64,000 nucleotides of DNA from Bacteroidota bacterium (GTDB taxonomy: Bacteria; Bacteroidota; Bacteroidia; Bacteroidales; Dysgonomonadaceae), in contig JAMNYO010000125.1 in assembly GCA_023622765.1 (NCBI GenBank), forward strand, positions 59,472 through 123,471, given 5' to 3'. A model generated the notes under the pieces. It had not been told where the DNA came from. It ran no database searches and worked only from the letters and a program-made list of their open reading frames with translations. Every line of letters begins with the position of its first letter. Positions within the stretch are counted from its first letter, which is position 1. Made by a program: the position numbers and the translations under genes. This document shows positions 19,104 through 33,412 of the stretch, piece after piece.

Positions 19104-19922
19104 TTACCCCACGATCTTGTCGTAGAAGGCGTCGATGCTATCCGCGTAGCTATCGAAATCAGCCTCAAAGGGGAGGACCGGTGTTTTCTGCTCGTTGAGG
19201 TACGCCTTCAGATCGGGGTTTATGGTATCGCTTCCCAGGATGATGCCGTCCGAAAAGTCGATTGCCAGCTTCATCAGGTTCGCGTAGTCCATGGAGCCCC
19301 GCGCTTTCACCTTGTCTATTTCGGGCTCGCCGATTCCTTCAAACCGTAGCTTGTCGGCTGTGCGCATGTTGAATGGTTTTTTCATCTCCTCGTTGTAGAG
19401 GGAACAGATTACCTTGGCGTCTTTGAAGCAGGGATCATCGGCGTACCCCTTTTTGATGTAGAGGGGTGCCATGGCGCTGAACCAACCGTGGCAGTGCACC
19501 AAGTCGGGTACCCACCTCAACTTCTTGATGGTTTCCATCACCCCGCGAACGAAAAAGATGCTCCGCTCGTCGTTGTCGTCGTACTCTTCGCCGTTTTCAT
19601 CGACCAGGGTCTCCCGATCCTGGAAGTAGTCTTCGTTATCGATAAAATAGACCTGCATACGGGCAGCCTGTATCGAGGCCACCTTGATGATCAACGAATG
19701 GTCGGTATCATCGATGATGAGGTTCATCCCCGAAAGGCGAATCACCTCATGAAGCTGGTTGCGCCGCTCGTTGATATTCCCGTACTTAGGCATGAAGGTG
19801 CGAATCTCTTTGCCTTTTTCCTGAATAGCTTGAGGCAAGTACCGTGAGATATTCGAGATGGGGGTCTCGTCGATGTAGGGATAAATTTCCTGCGAAATGT
19901 ACAAAATTTTCTTTTGAGTCAT
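19104..19922 (-). CDS. Short glycogen/starch synthase (GT5)
   Basis: This is the short GT5 form common in Bacteroidales, consisting mainly of the N-terminal catalytic domain of glycogen synthase. Landmarks are ILYISQEIYPYIDE (residues 6-19), TFMPKYGNINERRNQLHEVIRLSG (about 44-67) and DLVHCHGWFSAMAPLYI (about 139-155). It would use ADP- or UDP-glucose, but the C-terminal GT-B half is missing, as in its relatives, so whether it is catalytic is uncertain. I chose ATG 19922; the longer frame to 19970 would run through the promoter box. It is monocistronic, upstream of the DUF4270 gene on the same strand. Confidence 0.85.
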   Translation of the reverse strand: MTQKKILYISQEIYPYIDETPISNISRYLPQAIQEKGKEIRTFMPKYGNINERRNQLHEVIRLSGMNLIIDDTDHSLIIKVASIQAARMQVYFIDNEDYFQDRETLVDENGEEYDDNDERSIFFVRGVMETIKKLRWVPDLVHCHGWFSAMAPLYIKKGYADDPCFKDAKVICSLYNEEMKKPFNMRTADKLRFEGIGEPEIDKVKARGSMDYANLMKLAIDFSDGIILGSDTINPDLKAYLNEQKTPVLPFEADFDSYADSIDAFYDKIVG

Positions 19923-19947
19923 GGAGCTAATAATCTTAGTTTGAGTA

Positions 19948-19955
19948 CAAAGATA
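19948..19955 (-). promoter_or_regulatory. -7 box of the glycogen synthase gene
   Basis: The minus strand reads TATCTTTG, a perfect TAnnTTTG match, 26 bp before the chosen ATG at 19922. It decides against the longer reading frame. Confidence 0.6.
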
Positions 19956-20295
19956 ATAAAAAAAATCCACATAATTACAAAATTAAACGGTAAAATATTT
20001 TTAACATATTGATAATCAGCAATCTGCTTTTCTTTTCAGGAGTGTTCTTCACGTTAGGCAAGCGTCTTGGCTTGCCGTGATTGTTTGACGTGCAACGTGT
20101 TGGTTTTACGAATAAATATGTATCTTTACCCCATCGATATGGGCGGTAATGATGGATGCGGGTGGGTTTACCGTGCGCTACGGCGGTGACTGTCGTGGGT
20201 TGGTGTATACCCGTGTGTCACGGTGATTAATGGTGTGTCGTGAAAAAAATGTTGCCCGTTATCGAGTGATGTAAAAGAAACAAATCAAAACGGGG
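19956..20295. other. Intergenic region before the barrel gene
   Basis: The left part is AT-rich. A near-consensus -7 box TATCTTTA lies at 20121-20128, followed by about 165 bp of GC-richer leader without a credible open frame. No RNA gene or repeat was recognised. Homologous loci in other genera often carry panC here; it is absent. Confidence 0.4.
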
Positions 20296-21378
20296 ATGCA
20301 AAGAAGATGGAGGGTGCTGTTTTTCACGCTGCTCCTCTGTTCCTGGGCAACGCTGAACGCTCAGGAGCAAAGGTGGCGTGTGGGGTATGATTTTTTTTTC
20401 GATAACCAGGAGTATGCCCGCTCCACTTTCGCGCCGGCCCAAACGATGAAGGGGATGTGGTTGAGCCCCGTGGGCGGTATCGCCTGGAAATCGGGACACT
20501 CGTCCAATGCCCTCTACGCGGGTGCGCGTATTTTGTCTATCCCGGGGTCGAAGGAGACGATCGACAAGCTGCAGGCACTTCTTTTTTACCAGTACGATTC
20601 ACCCAAGGTGCTTTTCCGCGCGGGTGCTTTTCCCAGGGGAGAGGTGCTGCCTAACTATTCCAACCTCTTTTTTAGCGACTCTATCGCTTATTTCAGGCCG
20701 TTGATGCAGGGGCTCTTTTTTCAGGTGGGACGGGGCCGAAACTTCATGAATGTCTGGATGGATTGGACGGGTCACGCCACGGCCGATACCCGGGAGAGCT
20801 TTTTCGTGGGGGCATCGGGGAAGGTGTCCACCGCGTTCCTCTTTGCCGATTTCCAATCCTACATGTTTCATTACGCGGGCACCCTGCCAATGAACCCGGC
20901 TTACGGGGTAAGCGAGCAACTACAGGGCATCTTTTCGTTAGGCGTGGAGCGAGATAGGGAAAACGGCCTCAAGGGAATGGCGTCGGTTGGCCTGTTTGTT
21001 GGGCTGGAGCGAGACCGTAATGCCGATGAGTCGTACCTGCCCCTGGGGTTCACCGCACGTGTCAACGCCGAGATTCACGGGATAGGTACCGAGAACACCT
21101 TTTACGCGGGGGATGCCCGGTCCAGGCTCTTCTCGCGGTACGGTACCGATCTGTACTGGGGGTCTCGGTTTCTGCAAGGCTCTCCTTACCTGCAAAGCAA
21201 GTGGTACATCCGGTTGATGGAGTCGGGCTACGTTGCTGTAAAGCTAAACGGCAACCTACACGTGTCGCAAGGTGAAGCCATGTTTCAGCAGGTGCTGACC
21301 GTTGCGGTCTCGGTGGACAACTTTTCCGAGCCGGGAAGCGGGCGGCCAATCTTTCCTTGGATGAAACTATTCCAATAA
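20296..21378 (+). CDS. Predicted outer-membrane beta-barrel protein, unknown function
   Basis: I do not recognise the family. The protein begins with a signal peptide (MQRRWRVLFFTLLLCSWATLNAQ) ending in an AQ-type cleavage site. The mature part (about 337 residues) has no hydrophobic helix but many alternating aromatic and polar stretches, such as WRVGYDFFFDN, KVLFRAGAFPRGE, FFQVGRGRNFMNVWMDWTG and WYIRLMESGYVAVKLNGNLHV, as expected of a beta-barrel. It lies alone between the glycogen synthase gene and ligA. A porin-like or envelope protein is the best guess. Confidence 0.6.
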   Translation: MQRRWRVLFFTLLLCSWATLNAQEQRWRVGYDFFFDNQEYARSTFAPAQTMKGMWLSPVGGIAWKSGHSSNALYAGARILSIPGSKETIDKLQALLFYQYDSPKVLFRAGAFPRGEVLPNYSNLFFSDSIAYFRPLMQGLFFQVGRGRNFMNVWMDWTGHATADTRESFFVGASGKVSTAFLFADFQSYMFHYAGTLPMNPAYGVSEQLQGIFSLGVERDRENGLKGMASVGLFVGLERDRNADESYLPLGFTARVNAEIHGIGTENTFYAGDARSRLFSRYGTDLYWGSRFLQGSPYLQSKWYIRLMESGYVAVKLNGNLHVSQGEAMFQQVLTVAVSVDNFSEPGSGRPIFPWMKLFQ

Positions 21379-21503
21379 GGTTGTTCACAACGAATAAACG
21401 GCAGGATATAACTACATGGTTGGAAGTCGCGTGGCTGGAAGTAAATAGGAATATGGTAGGGAATAAGTTAACAGCACGGTATACATAAAGGTGATATAGA
21501 TAA

Positions 21504-23528
<2,025 letters not shown>

Positions 23529-23616
23529 AAGGGAAAGGTTTTCGCGACAAGTTGTCACGTTGTTGCCTGTTTGCCGTTGTCTTTCAGGGCAGGTATTATG
23601 TGAATACTCGTATCAA

Positions 23617-24507
23617 TCACTCGTTCATGGAGAAGCTGTGGTTGCCGATATGGTGGCCGTCGGCGAAGAGGTCTACCTGGTAGGTGCCGGCCATCAGGAA
23701 CTCCTCGATATCCCAGTAGAGGGTCACCGGTATCTCTTCCCCCCCGTACTCAACGGTACGCCGCATGGAGTACTGGATATCCCTGTTCTCGTAGGGGAAC
23801 GTGTTCGATGCGCTTTTGGTGAGTAGCGACCCATCGGGAGCCATCAGTCGGGCGTAGATGGTGCGCTCACCGGGCTCGGCGGTGATGTTGCGGGCCACCG
23901 TGAACGAAATAACGAACTGGTTGCTACGGCTCAAGCGGGTCTGCTCCCTGCCGCGGTCGTTGACCGCCTTTGCGCTGATATTCGTGGCTACCAGCTGGGC
24001 AGCCAGCGATACCTTTTCTGATAGTTGCTCACGCTCTTGAGACACCTTGCGCAGGGTTTGGCTGGTTCGCTGGTATTGGTCGGATATTTGCCGGTTCTCG
24101 GCGCGCAGCTCCTCGTTTAGCCGGTTGAGGGAGTCGATCTGTTGCACGTAGGAGCGGAGGATCTTGCGCAGCGTGGCCAGTTCCTCCTTTAGCCGTTTGA
24201 TCTCCGCCTTGTCGGCCGCGCTGGTCATCCGCAACTCCTCCTGAAGACGCTGTACTTTTGCCTGCTCGTTTTCGAGCTTGTACAGCAGCGAATCGTTCTG
24301 CACGCTGAACTTGAATCCCTCGTACTGAAGCGAGATGGCCTCGTACTCGTCCTCCAAATCCTGCTTTTCAATCACGAACTGCTCCTGCATCTCGCTCATT
24401 TGCCGATTCCGGGTAATTAAAAACCCAAGGAGGATAACCAAAACAACGGCTAGCACCCCAATCAAAGCAATCAACTGAGGCGTTCGCTCTTTTAACTCTT
24501 TCTTCAT
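23617..24507 (-). CDS. Membrane-anchored coiled-coil protein with C-terminal beta domain
   Basis: I do not recognise a named family. One N-terminal transmembrane helix (residues about 12-32, ALIGVLAVVLVILLGFLI) is followed by a long coiled coil (about residues 35-175) rich in Leu heptads such as LLYKLENEQAKVQRLQEELR. A C-terminal domain of about 115 residues with beta-rich, immunoglobulin-like character (RTIYARLMAPDGSLLTKS, GTYQVDLFADGHHIGNHSF) ends the protein. The arrangement places the C-terminal domain in the periplasm. It is transcribed alone from TATTTTTG at 24545-24552, convergent with ligA. Similar proteins are widespread in Bacteroidales and uncharacterised. Confidence 0.7.
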   Translation of the reverse strand: MKKELKERTPQLIALIGVLAVVLVILLGFLITRNRQMSEMQEQFVIEKQDLEDEYEAISLQYEGFKFSVQNDSLLYKLENEQAKVQRLQEELRMTSAADKAEIKRLKEELATLRKILRSYVQQIDSLNRLNEELRAENRQISDQYQRTSQTLRKVSQEREQLSEKVSLAAQLVATNISAKAVNDRGREQTRLSRSNQFVISFTVARNITAEPGERTIYARLMAPDGSLLTKSASNTFPYENRDIQYSMRRTVEYGGEEIPVTLYWDIEEFLMAGTYQVDLFADGHHIGNHSFSMNE

Positions 24508-24544
24508 CCAAGCACTTTTTCAGTCCACTTTTTTCTATCGTCGG

Positions 24545-24552
24545 CAAAAATA
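24545..24552 (-). promoter_or_regulatory. -7 box of the coiled-coil gene
   Basis: The minus strand reads TATTTTTG, a perfect TAnnTTTG match, 38 bp before the start at 24507. Confidence 0.55.
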
Positions 24553-24710
24553 GAGGATTTCACGCTAAAACCCAATGTTTCAAGGGGTTTTTTAATATAT
24601 TTAAGAATTGATGATGTGGAGAGGATGGTCTCTCCGGTGGTTACCTCTTTACTTTACTACGTTCCTCTCTAAAAGTTGACTTTAAGGGGCAAGGGAGGAT
24701 TCCTTGCTGC

Positions 24711-25625
24711 TCAAAAAATGGAGAGTTTCGTTTTCGTGGTGAACTCTTCCAGGAAGAGCATTCCCTTGTGCGAGTTTCCTTTCTTGTTGAGCCGGGGGCT
24801 CCACACCGCGATGCTGTACCGCTCGGGATGAACTGCCACGATACCGCCACCCACGCCGCTTTTGCCCGGCAGGCCTACTTTGAACGTGAACTGCCCTGCC
24901 TCATCGTAGAAGCCGCAGGTTTGCATCAGCGCGTTGGTGCGTTTGGTTCGGCTGGGCGAAAGGATCTGTTGACCCGAGTAGGGGACCACCCCGTTGTTAG
25001 CCAGGAACAGGAAGGCTTCGGCAAGCTCCCGGCAGCTCATCTCGATGGAGCAGAGCTGGAAGTAGAGATCCATCACTTGGTTGATATCGTTGTGGATGTT
25101 GTGAAACGACTTCATGAGGTTGACCAGCGCGTAGTTGCGAAAGCCTGTCTCCTTCTCGGATTGAGCCACCCGAGGGTTGAACCGGATGGAGTGGTGGGGC
25201 GTTAACTCGTGGATGAACGAGAGGATCGCGTCCATGGGGGAGGCGAGCTCACTCACCAGTATGTCGCACACCACGATGGCGCCGGAGTTGACGAAAGGGT
25301 TCCGGGGGATTCCCTTATCGTACTCCAGCTGAACCAGCGAGTTGAAGGGCGTACCCGCGGGCTCCAGGTCCATTCTCTCCCAGATATCGCTTTTCACGCG
25401 GGAGTAGGCGAGCACGAACGAGAAAACTTTGGCAATACTCTGGATGGAGAAGCGCTTCTCGGCGTCACCGAAAGCATATTTCTCACCGTTGATAGTAGCC
25501 AGGAACACGCCAAACTGGTCGGGGTTTACCCGTGCCAACTCGGGTATATAGTCCGCTACATGCCCTTCGTCCTTAACCGATTGAAGCTCCCGGTAGATCT
25601 CCTGAAAGATGTTTTCGTAATTCAT
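24711..25625 (-). CDS. glsA: Glutaminase
   Basis: A cytoplasmic glutaminase of the serine-dependent beta-lactamase-like fold, hydrolysing glutamine to glutamate and ammonia. The catalytic Ser-x-x-Lys is in IQSIAKVFSF (about residues 61-70). Other conserved segments are GIPRNPFVNSGAIV (about 104-117), the NYALVNLMKSF region, and GLPGKSGVGGGIVAVHP (about 252-268). Length of 304 is standard. The -7 box lies only 8 bp before the ATG, so the transcript should have almost no leader. It is divergent from the DPP11 gene. Confidence 0.94.
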   Translation of the reverse strand: MNYENIFQEIYRELQSVKDEGHVADYIPELARVNPDQFGVFLATINGEKYAFGDAEKRFSIQSIAKVFSFVLAYSRVKSDIWERMDLEPAGTPFNSLVQLEYDKGIPRNPFVNSGAIVVCDILVSELASPMDAILSFIHELTPHHSIRFNPRVAQSEKETGFRNYALVNLMKSFHNIHNDINQVMDLYFQLCSIEMSCRELAEAFLFLANNGVVPYSGQQILSPSRTKRTNALMQTCGFYDEAGQFTFKVGLPGKSGVGGGIVAVHPERYSIAVWSPRLNKKGNSHKGMLFLEEFTTKTKLSIF

Positions 25626-25632
25626 GACCAGT

Positions 25633-25640
25633 CAAAGATA
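25633..25640 (-). promoter_or_regulatory. -7 box of glsA, very close to the start codon
   Basis: The minus strand reads TATCTTTG, a perfect consensus, with 7 bases between the box and the ATG at 25625. A leaderless glsA mRNA is implied if this box is used. Confidence 0.5.
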
Positions 25641-25651
25641 AAGTTTTTTCC

Positions 25652-25659
25652 TATCTTTA
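25652..25659 (+). promoter_or_regulatory. -7-like box of the DPP11 gene
   Basis: TATCTTTA, one base off TAnnTTTG, about 98 bp before the peptidase start, back to back with the glsA promoter. Confidence 0.4.
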
Positions 25660-25756
25660 TCGCTCTAAATGCACGAAATTTGCGAAGCGAACTTGAAAGC
25701 AAAAGTGAAAAAGGTATCGATATGCAAAATTACAGTGAAAAAACGATAATAATATT

Positions 25757-27976
25757 ATGAAGAGATTGTGTGCAACGTTGTTGCTAACCCTCGCCTGGGT
25801 TTGGATGGTTTCCGCCGACGAGGGGATGTGGATGCCCCACCTGATCAAGCAGCAGAAACTCCAAGAGATGAAAGCGTTGGGGTTGGAGCTGGATGACCGG
25901 GACATCTACAATCCCGAGGGCAGTTCGCTGAAAGACGCGGTGGTTCAGTTTGGTGGGGGGTGTACCGGTGAGGTGATCTCGTCGGAAGGGCTCGTGCTGA
26001 CAAACCACCATTGTGGCTACGGCCAGATACAGAGACATAGCTCCCTGGAAAACAATTACCTCGATGATGGCTTTTGGGCGAAGACGAGGGAGGAGGAGTT
26101 GCCCAACCCGGGGTTGACCGTAACGTTCACCTGCTCCATCGAAGAGGTGACCGATTGGGTGAAGGCTTGTTTGGAGAGGGATAAGGAGAAGGATGTAGAT
26201 GGTATATTCTTCCTGTCGCCCAACTATCTCAACCGGATTGCCCGTGAAAAGGTGGGTGAGGCGTTCTTGAGCGCGAACCCCGGAATGGAGGTGGAGATCA
26301 AGCCCTTCTTCAACGGGAACCAGTACTACCTGTTCACGAAGAGGGTCTATTCCGACGTGCGGTTGGTGGGGGCACCCCCTAGCTCCATCGGTAAGTTCGG
26401 AGCAGATACCGATAATTGGACCTGGCCCCGCCATACAGGCGATTTTGCACTGTTTAGAATATACACCGACCGAGAGGGGAACCCCGCTGAGTACGCCGCT
26501 GATAACGTGCCGTTGAAGCCCGAGCGGTGGTTGACCCTCTCCACCAAGGGAGTGAGTGAGGGAGACTTCGCCATGATGCTGGGTTTCCCGGGGAGCACCT
26601 ATAAATACTACACCTCGTGGGAGGTGGAGGAGCGGCGGGATATCGACTACAATGTTCGGATACGCATGAGGGAGGTGAGACAGCAGGCCATGCTGGAGGA
26701 GATGTTGAGCGACCCCGCCGTCAAGATCCAGTACGCGTCCAAGTATTCCGGTTCGACCAACGGCTACAAGAACGCGATCGGCACCAACTGGGCCATTAAC
26801 CTGCGCGATTTCGAACAGGTGAAACGCGATCAGCAGAATCGCCTGTTAGAGTGGGCAGAGCGGAACAACCAGCCACGCTACGCCGAAGCATTACGGCAGA
26901 TCGAGACGATGGTGAAGGAGCGGGCTGATGGGCGCTACCGTAGCTGGATGCTGAGCGAGGGCATCAGCCGGGGTGTTGAGTTCGCCAGCGTGCCTAGGGG
27001 TGGGTGGTCACGACTGAACAAGGTGTTGGAAGAAATTGGCTCGAGGTGGGGCAGACGATCTCGCCACAAAGAGGAACTGGAGGATGCGTGCCGGCAGTTG
27101 ATTGACGATTACGCACGTTTTGCCAACAAGGACTACAACGCCAGCGTAGACCGGAAGGTGTCGGTTGCGATGATCACGGAGTACATTCGGCTCATCGATC
27201 GGGAGAAGCAGCCCGCCTATTTCAAGAACATAGACGACCAGTTTAATGGCGACGTTGGGGCTTTCGTGAACCATATCTTCGACCAGTCGCTCTTTGGGAA
27301 CCCGGAAAACTTCGGGCGGTTCAAGTCGAATCCCCTCGCTTACCTGTCCAAGAAGAAAAATAGGACGGCGCTAAGGGAGGATCCCATGTTTTGTTTCGCC
27401 CAATCGGTGAGCGACGAGGCGCTCGCGTTGAGAACGGCTCTGGAGGAGTTCGATATCCCTTTCTCCCTGGCAAAGCGGACCTACCTTGAGGGGATCCTCG
27501 CCATGGACGGTCCCTACACCCATTTCCCGGATGCTAACCTGACATTGCGGCTGACCTATGGACAGGTCAAGGGCTACCGCCCTTCTGACGCGGTGAACTA
27601 CGTCCACCAGACCACGCTGGACGGGGTGATGGAGAAGGAGGATCCCGATAATTGGGAGTTCGTGGTTCCGGGGCGACTGAAAGAGCTCTACCAAAAGGGT
27701 GATTTCGGGGGTTACGCCCTGGACGATGGGCGGATGCCGGTCAACTTCGTCGCAACGACCCACACGACTGGCGGCAACTCGGGTAGCCCGGTACTGAACG
27801 CGAAGGGGGAGCTGATTGGTATTAACTTCGACCGGAATTGGGAGGGGGTAGGAGGGGATATCCAATACCTGCCCGATTACCAGCGAAGCATTATCGTGGA
27901 TATCCGGTACGTGTTGTTCGTGATCGACCGTTTCGCGGGAGCCGATCATTTAATAAAGGAGTTGGATTTGAATTAA
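25757..27976 (+). CDS. S46 dipeptidyl-peptidase, DPP11 type
   Basis: A periplasmic serine exopeptidase releasing dipeptides from oligopeptides. The signal peptide is MKRLCATLLLTLAWVWMVSA. Triad regions are LTNHHCGYGQIQ (His, about residue 86), DNWTWPRHTGDFALFRIY (Asp, about 227) and TGGNSGSPVLNAKGELIG (Ser, about 673). The residue 18 positions after the catalytic Ser is Arg (FDRNWE). In Porphyromonas gingivalis this Arg marks DPP11, which prefers Asp or Glu at P1, whereas DPP7 has Gly there. I therefore predict acidic-residue specificity. Length of 739 is normal for the family. A nested palindromic repeat follows. Confidence 0.93.
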   Translation: MKRLCATLLLTLAWVWMVSADEGMWMPHLIKQQKLQEMKALGLELDDRDIYNPEGSSLKDAVVQFGGGCTGEVISSEGLVLTNHHCGYGQIQRHSSLENNYLDDGFWAKTREEELPNPGLTVTFTCSIEEVTDWVKACLERDKEKDVDGIFFLSPNYLNRIAREKVGEAFLSANPGMEVEIKPFFNGNQYYLFTKRVYSDVRLVGAPPSSIGKFGADTDNWTWPRHTGDFALFRIYTDREGNPAEYAADNVPLKPERWLTLSTKGVSEGDFAMMLGFPGSTYKYYTSWEVEERRDIDYNVRIRMREVRQQAMLEEMLSDPAVKIQYASKYSGSTNGYKNAIGTNWAINLRDFEQVKRDQQNRLLEWAERNNQPRYAEALRQIETMVKERADGRYRSWMLSEGISRGVEFASVPRGGWSRLNKVLEEIGSRWGRRSRHKEELEDACRQLIDDYARFANKDYNASVDRKVSVAMITEYIRLIDREKQPAYFKNIDDQFNGDVGAFVNHIFDQSLFGNPENFGRFKSNPLAYLSKKKNRTALREDPMFCFAQSVSDEALALRTALEEFDIPFSLAKRTYLEGILAMDGPYTHFPDANLTLRLTYGQVKGYRPSDAVNYVHQTTLDGVMEKEDPDNWEFVVPGRLKELYQKGDFGGYALDDGRMPVNFVATTHTTGGNSGSPVLNAKGELIGINFDRNWEGVGGDIQYLPDYQRSIIVDIRYVLFVIDRFAGADHLIKELDLN

Positions 27977-27977
27977 C

Positions 27978-28262
27978 TTAACTTTCGCATATAATCGTTT
28001 TATCGCTTTCAGGCTCGACTGGCGCAAATTTCGTGACCTATCTGCTGCTTGATCGCTAAAAGAAAAGAACTCTGCTTCGCAGCACTTTTGCTCGCAACAG
28101 CATAACATGAACAAGTTCATTTCTGCATGTATTGCTTAACGCAAAAGTTCAGCTTCGCTTCAAACAGCTTTTCTTTCTTAACGCTATCTTCGCAGGATGT
28201 GTCCCCACGAAATTCACGAGGTCTTCGCTTTGAAAGCTCATACAGTAAATAACATGCGAAAG
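27978..28262 (-). repeat. Nested palindromic intergenic repeat, copy 3 (largest)
   Basis: The outer ends are AACTTTCGCAT and its complement ATGCGAAAGTT. Inward pairs are GCTTTCAGG against CTTTGAAAGC, AATTTCGTGA against CACGAAATTC, and AAAAGAAAAG against CTTTTCTTTC. The loop holds an extra nested hairpin: ACTTTTGC (about 28085) with GCAAAAGT (about 28141), around the palindrome ATGAACAAGTTCAT. It lies between the convergent DPP11 and metY genes and holds no gene. Confidence 0.85.
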
Positions 28263-28263
28263 T

Positions 28264-30884
<2,621 letters not shown>

Positions 30885-30935
30885 AAGTGGGGATGTTAAA
30901 TTTAAAAATGAAGCCTTTTGTTTTCCAACCGGAGA

Positions 30936-30943
30936 CAAATATA
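30936..30943 (-). promoter_or_regulatory. -7 box of the ROK regulator gene
   Basis: The minus strand reads TATATTTG, a perfect TAnnTTTG match, 52 bp before the chosen start at 30884; it argues against the longer frame. Confidence 0.55.
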
Positions 30944-31039
30944 CGAAATGTTTGAGGAACAAAAAAAGAATGGGTGAATTTCATAAATTTTTAATACCTT
31001 TACGGCGTCAACCGTTCAATAAATATAAATAAATTGAAT

Positions 31040-33241
31040 ATGAACTACTTTTATCTTGTTCCCGCGGCTTCAATCGTGGCGTTGGTTTTTGCCTACTACT
31101 TCTTCAAACGGATGATGAAGGAGAGTGAGGGTACTGAAAAAATGAAGACGATCGCGCAGCACGTGCGTGATGGTGCCATGTCCTACCTTAAGCAACAGTA
31201 CAAGGTAGTGGCTATCGTGTTTGTGATTATCGCGGTGCTTTTCGCGGGTATGGCCTTTTTTGGCCTCCAAAATAGCTGGGTGCCGTTTGCCTTCCTGACG
31301 GGTGGTTTCTTCTCGGGCTTGGCCGGCTTCTTCGGAATGAAGACGGCCACGTATGCCTCCGCGAGGACGGCTAACGCGGTGCAGCGTTCTCTGAATAGCG
31401 GGCTGAAAATTGCCTTTCGCTCGGGTGCCGTGATGGGTCTCGTGGTGGTGGGATTGGCCCTGCTCGATATCGCCCTTTGGTACCTTATTCTCGACCACTT
31501 CGTGGCGGAGGCCACTGCCGGGCATAAGTTGGTTATGATTACCACCACCATGCTTACTTTTGGTATGGGGGCGTCTACGCAAGCGCTGTTTGCTCGCGTG
31601 GGTGGGGGTATTTACACCAAGGCGGCCGACGTGGGTGCCGACCTGGTGGGTAAGGTGGAAGCGGGAATCCCGGAGGATGACCCGCGCAACCCGGCGACGA
31701 TCGCCGATAACGTGGGTGATAACGTGGGCGACGTGGCGGGGATGGGGGCCGACCTCTACGAGTCGTATTGCGGCTCGATCTTGTCGACCGCCGCGCTTGG
31801 GGCGGCAGCTTTCAACCTGAACCCCGAGATGCAGCAAAACGCGGTGTTCGCCCCGATGATTATCGCGGCCATAGGGGTTCTTCTCTCCATATTTGGCATC
31901 TTCTTGGTGCGCACCAAGGAGGATGCCACCGTGCGACAACTGATGAGCTCCCTGAACAGGGGGGTGAATGTGAGCGCTATTCTAATTGCGATATCCACGT
32001 TCGGTATCCTCTACCTGCTGGACTTCAGCAACTGGTTGGGCCTCTCCTTCTCCGTGATTGCCGGTCTCCTTGCCGGGATCATTATCGGGCAGTCCACCGA
32101 GTACTTCACCTCTCACTCGTTTAAGCCGACGAAAAGGATTGCCGCCAGCGCGAAAACCGGACCGGCCACGGTCATTATATCGGGTATGGGTACTGGTTTC
32201 ATATCGACCTCGATACCGGTGTTGACCATCGTGTTGGCCATCATCATCGCCTTCCTGTCGGCCATTGGCTTCGATGTGAAAAACATGGTGTCGGCGGGTA
32301 ACTTGAGCATGGGACTGTACGGCATCGCGATTGCCGCGGTGGGCATGCTCTCCACGCTGGGCATCACGCTGGCTACCGATGCATATGGCCCCATCGCGGA
32401 TAACGCCGGTGGCAACGCCGAGATGAGCGGGTTGGGACCGGAGGTGCGGAAGCGGACTGACGCCTTGGATTCGCTGGGAAACACTACGGCTGCCACGGGT
32501 AAGGGGTTTGCCATAGGGTCGGCCGCGTTGACCGGCTTGGCGCTGCTGGCCTCCTACATGGAGGAGGTGCGCATCGGGTTAATCAGGCTGGGTGAAGACC
32601 TGATGCTTCTCTCCAACGGGCAATCAGTGGAGGTGGCGAAAGCCAGTTTGGTTGACTTCATGGATTACTACCAGGTGACCCTGATGAACCCGAAAGTGTT
32701 GGCCGGTATATTTATTGGCTCGATGATGGCGTTCCTCTTCTGTGGTCTCACGATGAATGCTGTGGGAAGGGCGGCACAAAATATGGTCGATGAGGTGCGG
32801 CGCCAGTTCCGGGAGATCAAGGGAATCCTCACCGGCGAGGCGACGCCCGATTACGAGCGATGCGTGGAGATCTCTACCCGGGGTGCACAGCGGGAGATGC
32901 TGCTGCCTTCGTTGCTGGCCATCCTCGCGCCCGTGATAACCGGAATTCTGATGGGGGTAGCCGGTGTGATGGGCTTGCTGGCAGGTGGCCTGGGTTCCGG
33001 ATTCGTGTTGGCCATCTTCATGGCGAACTCCGGCGGTGCATGGGACAACGCCAAAAAGTACATCGAGGAGGGCCACCTTGGTGGTAAGGGAAGCGAGGCA
33101 CACAAGGCCACGGTGGTGGGCGATACGGTTGGTGACCCGTTTAAAGATACCTCCGGCCCGTCGTTGAACATCTTGATCAAGCTGATGAGTATGGTCTCGA
33201 TCGTGATGGCCGGGTTAACGGTCTCCTGGAGCTTACTGTAA
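31040..33241 (+). CDS. hppA: Membrane-bound ion-translocating pyrophosphatase
   Basis: An integral membrane pyrophosphatase that couples PPi hydrolysis to H+ and/or Na+ pumping. It has about 16 transmembrane segments. The PPi-binding signatures are [20 protein letters not shown] (about residues 197-216), followed by [26 protein letters not shown], and [13 protein letters not shown] (about 455). The motif [17 protein letters not shown] has Ala in the position that is Lys in K+-independent enzymes, so this should be a K+-dependent form, a group that includes Na+ pumps in related Bacteroides. I chose ATG 31040; a TTG two codons earlier is less likely. Length of 733 is normal. Confidence 0.94.
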   Translation: MNYFYLVPAASIVALVFAYYFFKRMMKESEGTEKMKTIAQHVRDGAMSYLKQQYKVVAIVFVIIAVLFAGMAFFGLQNSWVPFAFLTGGFFSGLAGFFGMKTATYASARTANAVQRSLNSGLKIAFRSGAVMGLVVVGLALLDIALWYLILDHFVAEATAGHKLVMITTTMLTFGMGASTQALFARVGGGIYTKAADVGADLVGKVEAGIPEDDPRNPATIADNVGDNVGDVAGMGADLYESYCGSILSTAALGAAAFNLNPEMQQNAVFAPMIIAAIGVLLSIFGIFLVRTKEDATVRQLMSSLNRGVNVSAILIAISTFGILYLLDFSNWLGLSFSVIAGLLAGIIIGQSTEYFTSHSFKPTKRIAASAKTGPATVIISGMGTGFISTSIPVLTIVLAIIIAFLSAIGFDVKNMVSAGNLSMGLYGIAIAAVGMLSTLGITLATDAYGPIADNAGGNAEMSGLGPEVRKRTDALDSLGNTTAATGKGFAIGSAALTGLALLASYMEEVRIGLIRLGEDLMLLSNGQSVEVAKASLVDFMDYYQVTLMNPKVLAGIFIGSMMAFLFCGLTMNAVGRAAQNMVDEVRRQFREIKGILTGEATPDYERCVEISTRGAQREMLLPSLLAILAPVITGILMGVAGVMGLLAGGLGSGFVLAIFMANSGGAWDNAKKYIEEGHLGGKGSEAHKATVVGDTVGDPFKDTSGPSLNILIKLMSMVSIVMAGLTVSWSLL

Positions 33242-33252
33242 ATTTTTTTCAG

Positions 33253-33393
33253 AGAATTAGTGATTATCAATTAACAATTTTCTTAGGAGCAAGAGCAAAG
33301 CTAAGCTTGCTTAAGCTTTGCCGAGCGACGACAGAAAAGGCGCGTCAGCGAATTAGCAATTAGCAATTAACAATTAGTAATTAGCAATTAACA
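33253..33393. repeat. AT-rich direct repeats flanking a small hairpin
   Basis: The gap between hppA and mdh contains repeated AATTAGCAATTAACAATTAG-like units at 33253-33282 and 33351-33393. Between them is a hairpin, GCAAAGC...GCTTTGC (33287-33330), whose sequence resembles the small hairpin inside palindromic repeat copy 2. No promoter consensus for mdh was found here. Confidence 0.6.
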
Positions 33394-33412
33394 AATTCAA
33401 CAAAATTCAACA

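Noticed and set aside
31070-31939. Minus-strand open frame of 289 codons
   Set aside because: It is antisense to hppA, with a His/Arg-rich composition expected of a shadow frame.
33253-33393. AT-rich repeated units considered as a CRISPR array
   Set aside because: The units are short, adjacent and variable, without regular unique spacers, and no cas genes are present in the window.
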